This document shows positions 1-6,950 of a DNA stretch of 11,800 nt, in pieces (within the stretch, counting starts at the first letter, position 1; each line of letters opens with the position of its first letter). The notes under the pieces were generated by a model. The model saw only the letters and a program-made list of their open reading frames with translations, did not search any database and was not told where the DNA came from. The translations under genes and the position numbers were made by a program. Source of the DNA: Candidatus Poseidoniales archaeon (GTDB lineage Archaea; Thermoplasmatota; Poseidoniia; Poseidoniales; Poseidoniaceae); assembly GCA_012959845.1 (NCBI GenBank), contig DUCL01000219.1, positions 1 through 11,800 on the forward strand, given 5' to 3'.

Positions 1-1
1 T

Positions 2-1480
2 TATTATTCCGGTGATGGTTTGGCAAATAATGATGCCAGCGGGTGGGAAGTTGAAGCGCATTGGCAAATTCCAGGTGCAAAAACGGTAACCTTAACCGTA
101 ACTTCAAAAACCGGTGAAATCGCTCAAACAAGTCATACGATAACAGTGATTGATATCGTAGACCCTGTTGCTAGAATCTCCGGCAGTGGATTGCCGGTCA
201 GTAATGGTTGGAGAGTAAATCTTGACGAACCTATTTCTTTCAATTGCGATTCAAGTAGCGATGATTACTTCATCTTCTCTTGTGCATGGACATACGATGG
301 TACGCCTTATGGGCAAAACAATTCAATTCTTCTAAGCTGGAATGATATTGGAACTCACATCATTGGGTTAATTGTTTCAGATAGTGCCGGAAATACCAAT
401 TCAGTCAATACGAGTGTAATTGTTTTGGATACAACACTTCCAATATTGGAGCAATCCAGTCTCGATGGTTTTGCATCTTCTGGAATCGTTGGAGAAAAAC
501 TGACCTTCTCAGTTTCAGCCACAGATTCTTATGACGACATTACCAAATTACGATATCATTGGGATTTACAACCGAGCAGGGATACCGATAACAACGGTAA
601 TCCAAGAGATGATGCAGATTTAACTGGATATCAAACGAGCATTACTTTCAGCACAGTTGGACGTAACGAAGTTGTTCTTACCGTATTTGATGAATCAAAT
701 AATTCAGATTCACATGCCTTTGCAGTCAATGTAATCGCGGCACCAATACAAGATGGACTCACTCCAATACTATTTTTGGTTCTATTTGTAGTTGCAATTA
801 CATCTGCAGTCGCAATACTAGGGCATAGGAGATGGCAATCCAGTATAGCAACAGATCTATTGTTGGGAAGAGGATTATCAGAAGCAGAAGTTATTGTTCA
901 CTTGGCTATTATAAGGCAAAACAAAGCGTTGCCATTATTTGCTAGCGCTACCCAATTAGCAGGCCTAGATGCAGGAGAAGTCCAATCGAGGACCGATATT
1001 GAAATTGCCCAAAAGGAAGCCGAATTACAACAAATATATGGTGCTGAAAATTCTGCAGACCTTGGGTTTGCAAGAAATAGCGCCTTCGCCCATGCACCAC
1101 AGATGAGTGCAGGTAGCCTCACATCGGCTAATGAAGCGGCAGCATTACTCCAAGAAGAGAGATCCTCTCAATCAGCACTACAACCTGTTCAAAGCGAAAC
1201 ACCAGTAGCGACGGTCAAGAGTGGAGGAATTGCTCTTCCAGAAGGCGTAACCAGCACACCACCCGTAGTTATTGAGCAGCAAGTTGTTGAACAGCAGGTT
1301 GTTGAACAGCAAGTTGTTGAGCAGCAAGTTGTTGAACAGCAAGTTATTGCAGTTGCAAAAGAAATGAAATGTGTTTGTGAGTCTTGTGCAGCAGGATTTG
1401 AGATTACCCTTCCGGCCGGAGTTCCTCAAGCGGTTGTTGCCTGTCCATCTTGCCAAGTGGATAATTTGATTAGTGGATGA
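2..1480 (+). CDS. Membrane protein with PKD-like ectodomains and a C-terminal cytoplasmic zinc ribbon (5' partial)
   Basis: The reading frame is open to the left edge, and the first residues already belong to a PKD-like domain (a 'pG...VtLtVts..G' strand pattern). The true start is therefore upstream, and the TTG at 20 is internal. Counting from codon 2-4, 492 residues are visible. Residues 1-52, about 56-142 and about 146-246 look like three PKD/Ig-like beta-sandwiches; the second has a cysteine pair (82, 94) that could form a disulfide. Residues about 252-274 are one hydrophobic helix followed by HRR, which places the C-terminus in the cytoplasm by the positive-inside rule. A helical segment (about 280-350) follows, then an Ala/Ser/Gln-rich linker, five EQQVV-type repeats (425-449), and a zinc ribbon C459-x2-C462-x18-C481-x2-C484 with an extra C457. 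The ribbon resembles the MJ0042/zinc-ribbon type. The domains suggest a surface binding or structural protein with an inward-facing zinc module; the specific function is unknown. Confidence 0.85.
   Translation, partial: YYSGDGLANNDASGWEVEAHWQIPGAKTVTLTVTSKTGEIAQTSHTITVIDIVDPVARISGSGLPVSNGWRVNLDEPISFNCDSSSDDYFIFSCAWTYDGTPYGQNNSILLSWNDIGTHIIGLIVSDSAGNTNSVNTSVIVLDTTLPILEQSSLDGFASSGIVGEKLTFSVSATDSYDDITKLRYHWDLQPSRDTDNNGNPRDDADLTGYQTSITFSTVGRNEVVLTVFDESNNSDSHAFAVNVIAAPIQDGLTPILFLVLFVVAITSAVAILGHRRWQSSIATDLLLGRGLSEAEVIVHLAIIRQNKALPLFASATQLAGLDAGEVQSRTDIEIAQKEAELQQIYGAENSADLGFARNSAFAHAPQMSAGSLTSANEAAALLQEERSSQSALQPVQSETPVATVKSGGIALPEGVTSTPPVVIEQQVVEQQVVEQQVVEQQVVEQQVIAVAKEMKCVCESCAAGFEITLPAGVPQAVVACPSCQVDNLISG
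1274..1348 (+). repeat. Five tandem 15-bp repeats encoding EQQVV
   Basis: Five consecutive 15-base units begin at 1274, 1289, 1304, 1319 and 1334. They differ only at single positions (gagcag/gaacag, caagtt/caggtt, and gtt/att in the last unit). Each encodes E-Q-Q-V-V, the last E-Q-Q-V-I. The array lies in frame in the cytoplasmic linker just before the zinc ribbon of the upstream gene. A unit of a multiple of three can gain or lose copies by slippage without breaking the frame. The five-residue period with paired valines could form an extended or helical spacer. Confidence 0.95.
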
Positions 1481-1600
1481 CCAAGTATCATTTTGTAGCA
1501 TGATAAGCAGTTTTGATAATTGTTAGGAACTTCTGAAATAGCCTTGGTAATAATGCAAAGAGGCGAATGCTTCTCATAGGTGTTAATCTCCCTTTAGTAT
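1481..1600 (+). other. Intergenic gap before the giant exported protein; probable promoter region
   Basis: This 120-bp gap separates the zinc-ribbon membrane protein from the giant exported protein. It holds short T-rich stretches (1490-1494, 1511-1514) that could act as weak archaeal termination signals, but no convincing hairpin. There is no Shine-Dalgarno match close to ATG 1601; the nearest (aggtg, about 1578-1582) is too far away. The start may therefore be leaderless. The block ttctcata at 1571-1578 sits about where a TATA-like element would be for a leaderless message, but it is a poor match to the archaeal consensus. A similar ttctcat occurs at 11660-11666 before the last gene. Confidence 0.3.
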
Positions 1601-4600
1601 ATGGATGAGCGAAAGCCACGCTTGATACGTCAAGGTTTGCCACAAAAGGCAGACCCTCGTCGAGCAGCTATTTTCCTCGTCTTGGTGATGATGTCTTCAA
1701 TCGCAGTACCGGTAAATGCGGATGTGAGTGTAGCACGAGATGATTTTGGAGTTCTGGACGAACTTGCTCAAATATTGGCCGATAGGGAACAAAGCGGTGA
1801 ATCATTCGTTGCAATTCAAGGTGCGGATAATTCGTTGGCCTATGTTGATGCTGCTGCGAGGCCAATATCTGCAAGTGATGCATTGAGTGAAGCAGATGGT
1901 TATCTTGAAGACGTTGAAATGCGGGATGCCACACCGTTTGAAGCAGACCATCCTAAACCATATCAATTCATCATTGAAGAGGCAACTCATCCAGATGGAT
2001 GGCCTTACAATCTATATGATACATTATTTTCAACAGAACAATTAGGTTTGAACAATTTATTGGGTATAGGAATAAACACCTATGCAATTTATGTTAATTT
2101 CTCGTCAAGAAATGATGGGCCATCGTATGAGGCATGGGATTCAGGAACTTTCACAGGCGAGATTTTCACTGCTTCTGGCAATTTGGCATTATTTGAAAAT
2201 TATATCGATGTAGATGGCGATGGTACCGATGACCTTTCTGTTGGATTAACAGTTGAAGGAATTGCTACATTAGGTGAAGGAATTGGGGTTGAATTCAGTG
2301 ATGATATTATTCCAATAATTGAGGAAATTTGGATTCGCCCTACTTTCAAATGGAAGGTCACTACACTAAATCAGAATGATCCATTATGGAATGAACTTGC
2401 ACATTTAGAAGTCAGTCTAATGAAAGGCTTGGCGTTTGATATTACCTTTGATGATTCAGAATCATATGCGATAGTGATTGACACGCGCTTCACTCAACCT
2501 CCGAGCGAGTTCTCATTAGGTGTGGGAATTCAAAAGATGACATTTGACCTCAATGCAGCATACACCAGTGCATTGCAATTGATAGCAGCGTTAATTGGCG
2601 GGCAACTCAACTCATCAGAATTGACATTGACTTCAGTTTCAGCTCCTTATTCAGTGAGGGTTGTTAATCCTAACCATGATTCTTCAAATCTTCAAACCGA
2701 TTGTCAAGATGATGATTATTTCGACCCAATAAATGACCATCTCGCCGAATCCAGAATGCATAAATGTGGATTCGGTATTGGCATTGGTTATGTCCATTTT
2801 GGACAACAAAATCAGGGACAAGCAGTTCCAGTTTTGGAATTGGCATATGTTGATGCAGGTTTCCACCCAGAAATCGGTTCAACATTAATTCCAAGCGAAG
2901 TTGATTTAACATTGAGAAATGATAATTATGGCAAAAATTCATTTGACACGGTTGAAATTTATTCAGATATTGGTGCAGATGTATTTGTCCATTATTATGA
3001 AGACAGGTCTGGAGTTCCAGAGGGAGATTTACCATTTGGTAATATCACTGATTCAAGGGCTTGGATTAGAGGATTGCCGTCGGGTACATTACATAATGAT
3101 GAAATCAATGCAATATTCACCATGATTGGAGAAGCACCGGGTTCTGCAAATCTTCCAGGTGATATGCCAACAAGATTGTCATTGATTATTGCTATTAAAA
3201 ACTTCACAGATGATAAGGATGGCAATGTTAACGACCCAACTTTGCCAGTTAACCCAAGTTCTCCACCAAATACATTGATTGCAATTGTTGGTACTGAATC
3301 AATAGATAGATTGGAATACAAATCAACTTTCATGAGAGGCGGTTATGTTAACGATTCATCATCACTCCAATTATCAATAGATAATGTGCCTAAAGCAATA
3401 GTTGTGCAAGGTAGTTTCTTAGTTCCAAGTAGCGGTTTGGGAAGAATCAATTTTGATAATCCAAACCTAAACTCGGTAGCACAGGTATTTGACAATGCTT
3501 TACTTTCAATAGTTGAAATCATATTAGATATTGGCGATGTTGTAAATGGTCTGCCATCATCCATTGTAGGGACGGCAGGTTCGAGTGGTGGGGAAGTCAA
3601 TGTCAACTGTTACAATCAGATAAAACAGAGTCTGCCAACATCGGTTAGAGAGCCGATGGAAATCGGTCGCTTTGAATTAGCAATCTCTTCTTCTGACCAA
3701 CCTTGGTTGCCCGAGATGGACCATATTCTTCTTTCCCAAAATGTGGACATAGATGTTGTAGCCGGTAGGCTGGGCAATCAACCTCCAATTGTACCGGTTG
3801 CAATTAGCATAAGGATTGGGGGAATCAGTCACATAAGACACGCCTTTGACCCCGTTAACGAAATCAGAAATATGGAATTGAATGGCATAGAAGGGGGGCC
3901 ATTGCTAATAGGTCACATCAAACATCATGGTACCGCATTAGAAGATGCAGTACAACAATCAGCAACGGTTTCTAATCGACCTAGCAGTTTTACAGTTGTC
4001 CAAACCGCTTCCGAATTATCATATTCGGCAAGCACTCCTATTGGCACAATAACCTATGGCGGTACATCGGGTGAGCAAAGAAATGCAATACGGCTTGCCG
4101 GCCTTCCATCCTCCTTTTCAATACTATTAGGTGATACGATAGGATATTTCGCTACGGAACCTATGGAGTCAATCCAGATTCAAATGACAAATGCATCACA
4201 ACCATTGACTATGGATGGAGACCACTTTAGATATTGGGTTGATGATAATAATGGGGAAGCAAGTCTTAGCGCTCAAATTTCTAATGTGACAAGTCTGCAA
4301 AGATTATCACCTCTCGTTCCATCTTCTAGTGGCCCCGAAGGTAACTCGAGAATTCAATTATTGCGTTCTAGTTCTTCACCTTTCAACATACTGATGGAGG
4401 ATGTTTCAGTATACGACGATCCGTTTTTGGGAATGAATGGCAAGGCAAGACTTGACCCGCTTCCTGCAAATATTACAATGGCATATCCAAGTTCAGTAGA
4501 CTCAACGAGTTTACAATTACCAGACTTTGGAGACGGAGAAGGAATTGAAGCGTTATCATTCTTTTTGGGCGACCTTGTTGATTTTGGAACTGTAGTTAAT

Positions 4601-6265
4601 GGTTTCATTCATTCGATGTCAATGGATTTGGCAGGAACATCTGGAACCAATGAAGATATGGCGATTGGCATAGAACTAGAAACAGGTGAAGAATTCGATA
4701 TTACTGCGGATTTTAGAAAAGGCTCAAATATTGGAAAAACCCCAAATTGGGAACATGGATTATCAATGGAAGTTGCAGAGCAAACACGCTTAATTTTCAA
4801 TCTTTCAAGAATGCCTACATTTACTCTTTCTAGCCGTCAAGTTGTCTATTCGGCATTAGAAGATGGCATGATTAGTAGCGCTGAGGTAGATGCAGTAGTA
4901 GTTGCGCTGGAGGCAGCAAATATCACAGATTCTAGAATATTGGCAAATTCATTATCCGACTCAGTCATTACCGAAGAAGAAATCGCCCATGTCAATTTAT
5001 CAAAATGGCAACAACAAGGCATTACCATCGAAGATAGACGTGCATGGCATTTACGTTCATGGTTGCCGAATTTGCCACCTGGAGCAATTCGTTTGGAATA
5101 TGATTTCAGAATACTTGACGGAATTCCAACCTATGAAATCGATCTTGAATTAGGCCAGTGGCAACCAGAACGTCAGCAATTGACATTTGAGGTAAATGGG
5201 TTGGATGGAAAGAATGTAAAATTGGTATTGGATGGACTTGACAATCAAAATCCTAACAACGTCGTTGCAAATGCAGTATTTTCCACACAAGATAATCTGA
5301 CAGTACCTCGTGTTACAATTGACATGCATTATGATGTTGGAGTAAGGTTAAACTCGGCACATGCAATATTTATTGACAAATATGAGATGAATAGAATTGA
5401 AGCACTCATAATTGGAGTCCCCCAATCAACTGATTTTTCAGCAACTATTGGAGATGTATTGCTGGTAGATATTGACGTACCCATACAATATCGTCAGGGT
5501 GAGCATTCAGCAGATGCAATGATGTTGCAATCCATGAGGTATGTTGATGGATTTTGGTGGCCAGCCACTGTTTTCATGAGAGATTTACCCGGAGTAATGC
5601 AGTTAAAAGCGCAACCACAACTTGTGTTTGACATACGCGAAATGAGCTCATTCCAAGGAATGATGAGTTTGGATTATTCATCCAATACAGATGATATGGA
5701 TTTGTATCTAGAAGCCAGTGGAAGAGCAATAGACTCCAAAGGAGATATCTTGATGTTGGCTGAGGATTTACCAGGGCGATTCGTTCTTGAACCAACCGAA
5801 GATTGGGGTATGCGGGTTGAATCATCCGGTGTTGGTGTCAAACGAGTATACATTCGTCAAACTGATGTTCCAAGCGCTCCGGGAGTAACAATTGACAGAA
5901 TTGAAATCGTTGGACAGGATTTGAAATCTGCAACGATTCATATTTATGAAGGGCCACTAAAATATCCAATTATTGTCTTAGACGACATTACCAATGGCAG
6001 AATAATAGTAAGCGCAGAGGCTACAATAGAGCCAGGATATTACTATCCGTCATTGGATGGCGTCGTGTTAGATGGTAGAGCAGTTCTTCTCGATGCACAA
6101 TTCACTGGAGTAATACCGACAGCATCTTCTTTGGGTGTTAATGGAATAGTGACAGATCTTTCATTGATTGGAACATTGACTGGTGGTGCAGTTGAAACAA
6201 GGCACATCATGGTCATTGAACCACTTACTACGATGCTTGCTTCTGGCGTAATGATATTGGGGTGA
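1601..6265 (+). CDS. Giant exported beta-rich protein of unknown family (1554 aa)
   Basis: ATG 1601 is the only reasonable start: an in-frame TAG lies at 1595 and the next in-frame ATG is codon 30. The N-terminus is a Sec-type signal peptide with a long basic n-region (1-22), a hydrophobic core (about 22-35) and a likely cleavage after AVPVNA (about 40). The mature chain is acidic and dominated by alternating beta-strand patterns. Residues 201-211 carry a D-x-D-x-D-G calcium-loop-like motif. Cysteines 368, 389 and 670 are the only obvious ones. A segment near 592-665 recurs at about 949-1016 (shared VVNG and GT-GSSG-like blocks). A helical insert at 1081-1130 has two degenerate EF-hand-like loops. 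Short '(D/G)-(L/V)-P' strands recur through the C-terminal half. No catalytic motif is visible. There is no clear transmembrane helix or sorting signal; the last 15 residues are hydrophobic but short and lack a basic stop. It is followed after 4 bases by a small membrane protein and then a surface protease. A structural surface, matrix or adhesion role is plausible but inferred. Confidence 0.9.
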   Translation: MDERKPRLIRQGLPQKADPRRAAIFLVLVMMSSIAVPVNADVSVARDDFGVLDELAQILADREQSGESFVAIQGADNSLAYVDAAARPISASDALSEADGYLEDVEMRDATPFEADHPKPYQFIIEEATHPDGWPYNLYDTLFSTEQLGLNNLLGIGINTYAIYVNFSSRNDGPSYEAWDSGTFTGEIFTASGNLALFENYIDVDGDGTDDLSVGLTVEGIATLGEGIGVEFSDDIIPIIEEIWIRPTFKWKVTTLNQNDPLWNELAHLEVSLMKGLAFDITFDDSESYAIVIDTRFTQPPSEFSLGVGIQKMTFDLNAAYTSALQLIAALIGGQLNSSELTLTSVSAPYSVRVVNPNHDSSNLQTDCQDDDYFDPINDHLAESRMHKCGFGIGIGYVHFGQQNQGQAVPVLELAYVDAGFHPEIGSTLIPSEVDLTLRNDNYGKNSFDTVEIYSDIGADVFVHYYEDRSGVPEGDLPFGNITDSRAWIRGLPSGTLHNDEINAIFTMIGEAPGSANLPGDMPTRLSLIIAIKNFTDDKDGNVNDPTLPVNPSSPPNTLIAIVGTESIDRLEYKSTFMRGGYVNDSSSLQLSIDNVPKAIVVQGSFLVPSSGLGRINFDNPNLNSVAQVFDNALLSIVEIILDIGDVVNGLPSSIVGTAGSSGGEVNVNCYNQIKQSLPTSVREPMEIGRFELAISSSDQPWLPEMDHILLSQNVDIDVVAGRLGNQPPIVPVAISIRIGGISHIRHAFDPVNEIRNMELNGIEGGPLLIGHIKHHGTALEDAVQQSATVSNRPSSFTVVQTASELSYSASTPIGTITYGGTSGEQRNAIRLAGLPSSFSILLGDTIGYFATEPMESIQIQMTNASQPLTMDGDHFRYWVDDNNGEASLSAQISNVTSLQRLSPLVPSSSGPEGNSRIQLLRSSSSPFNILMEDVSVYDDPFLGMNGKARLDPLPANITMAYPSSVDSTSLQLPDFGDGEGIEALSFFLGDLVDFGTVVNGFIHSMSMDLAGTSGTNEDMAIGIELETGEEFDITADFRKGSNIGKTPNWEHGLSMEVAEQTRLIFNLSRMPTFTLSSRQVVYSALEDGMISSAEVDAVVVALEAANITDSRILANSLSDSVITEEEIAHVNLSKWQQQGITIEDRRAWHLRSWLPNLPPGAIRLEYDFRILDGIPTYEIDLELGQWQPERQQLTFEVNGLDGKNVKLVLDGLDNQNPNNVVANAVFSTQDNLTVPRVTIDMHYDVGVRLNSAHAIFIDKYEMNRIEALIIGVPQSTDFSATIGDVLLVDIDVPIQYRQGEHSADAMMLQSMRYVDGFWWPATVFMRDLPGVMQLKAQPQLVFDIREMSSFQGMMSLDYSSNTDDMDLYLEASGRAIDSKGDILMLAEDLPGRFVLEPTEDWGMRVESSGVGVKRVYIRQTDVPSAPGVTIDRIEIVGQDLKSATIHIYEGPLKYPIIVLDDITNGRIIVSAEATIEPGYYYPSLDGVVLDGRAVLLDAQFTGVIPTASSLGVNGIVTDLSLIGTLTGGAVETRHIMVIEPLTTMLASGVMILG

Positions 6266-6267
6266 TT
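6259..6267 (+). promoter_or_regulatory. Ribosome binding site overlapping a stop codon (decides TTG start at 6270)
   Basis: The stretch ggggtgatt closely matches the archaeal anti-Shine-Dalgarno complement GGAGGTGAT. It contains the TGA stop (6263-6265) of the giant protein and lies a few bases before TTG 6270. This supports the TTG over the next in-frame ATG (6362) and implies translational coupling of the two genes. Confidence 0.7.
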
Positions 6268-6269
6268 AT

Positions 6270-6950
6270 TTGGTAGGAAATCCCGAATCAAAAAGAATCG
6301 CAAAAGGCCAAGACGGTGAATTATTAGTCCATGAAGACGACATTAAGGAAGTCGGTGGCTTGATGGCCAAAAGTTTGGACAAACAAGCTGAACTAGGTGC
6401 ATTTGATAGCGATAGTGAAGAGGAAAGAGATGAATGGGAGCGCGCTCAAGAAGCAGCAAAACTACTTCATGAGAAAGTGTCTGAAGTTGACCCATATCAA
6501 GTGATATTAGCGGGTGTTGTTATCCTCCTGATGATAGGCGTCATTCTCAGTGGGTGGTATTGGGTTCTACCCCGAGATTCAGTGGAGCTTGAAACACATT
6601 ACAAACAACGTGGTGGTCATCTGATGATGTCCGAATTATCTAATGATGGAAGTAGGGATATTACCGATGTTGTGATATTAATTGAATTTCAAGATGTAGA
6701 TGGGTTGGTGCTTGATAATATGAGAGTTGAATTGGATAAAGTTTCAGCCCATTCTTCAATTGCAGGAGATGAATTAGAAATGTTGGTATCTGGCTATACT
6801 GTATGGGATAATTATGTTGTGCATACGCATTTAGAATGGACTGATTTCAATGGAGATGATAACCGTCAAGATTGGTATCATTCCGTTGGACATTGGTCAA
6901 GTGAAATTTTTATTGATGAAGGCGAGAAAACTACTTGGCCTAGCGCTTGA
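6270..6950 (+). CDS. Small single-pass membrane protein with extracellular beta domain (226 aa, TTG start)
   Basis: The TTG start is chosen because a strong Shine-Dalgarno match overlaps the preceding stop codon. The N-terminal 75 residues are highly charged, with an acidic cluster (DSDSEEERDEWE, 46-57) and a likely helix; they are predicted cytoplasmic. Residues about 77-100 form one hydrophobic helix rich in Ile, Val and Leu and ending in Trp/Tyr. Residues 103-226 are a beta-rich domain with patterns such as ITDVVILIEFQD and DGLVL that recall the FxLYD/DUF3426 type of small extracytoplasmic beta-sandwich, though I cannot assign the family firmly. There are no cysteines and no catalytic motif. 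The gene is sandwiched between the giant exported protein (4 bases upstream) and the membrane subtilase (overlapping by 4 bases, or 74 bases away with the alternative start). Its likely job is partner, anchor or assembly factor for one of these neighbours. That role is inferred from context only. Confidence 0.85.
   Translation: MVGNPESKRIAKGQDGELLVHEDDIKEVGGLMAKSLDKQAELGAFDSDSEEERDEWERAQEAAKLLHEKVSEVDPYQVILAGVVILLMIGVILSGWYWVLPRDSVELETHYKQRGGHLMMSELSNDGSRDITDVVILIEFQDVDGLVLDNMRVELDKVSAHSSIAGDELEMLVSGYTVWDNYVVHTHLEWTDFNGDDNRQDWYHSVGHWSSEIFIDEGEKTTWPSA

Noticed and set aside
20..22. TTG at 20 as the start of the first gene
   Set aside because: The frame is open to the window edge, and the residues before the TTG continue a PKD-like domain, so the gene is cut by the window.
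1178..1501. Antisense frame of 107 codons with repeated Asn-Leu-Leu runs
   Set aside because: It is the complement of the EQQVV repeat array and its surroundings; there is no ribosome binding site or credible protein, and the sense frame has clear domains.
1490..1520. Terminator after the first gene
   Set aside because: Only short T-runs are seen with no stable stem; too weak to list separately.
1571..1577. Shared ttctcat before the giant gene and before the last gene (11660-11666) as a common promoter element
   Set aside because: Seven bases occurring twice in an AT-rich sequence is easily chance, and it matches the archaeal TATA consensus poorly; it is only mentioned in the gap entry.
1601..1720. 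Twin-arginine export signal on the giant protein
   Set aside because: An RR pair precedes the hydrophobic core, but the required S/T-R-R-x-F-L-K context is absent; an ordinary Sec signal fits better.
2670..3035. Antisense frame of 121 codons inside the giant gene
   Set aside because: Composition rich in His, Asn and Gln reflects the reverse of an AT-rich coding strand; no start signal or motif is present.
3893..3898. Run of six G as a frameshift or phase-variation site
   Set aside because: The frame is intact across it and the run is short; a single such run in 4.7 kb is not remarkable.
6209..6262. C-terminal membrane anchor or sorting signal on the giant protein
   Set aside because: The last 15 residues are hydrophobic but too short, with no preceding PGF-type motif and no basic tail, so I do not call an anchor.
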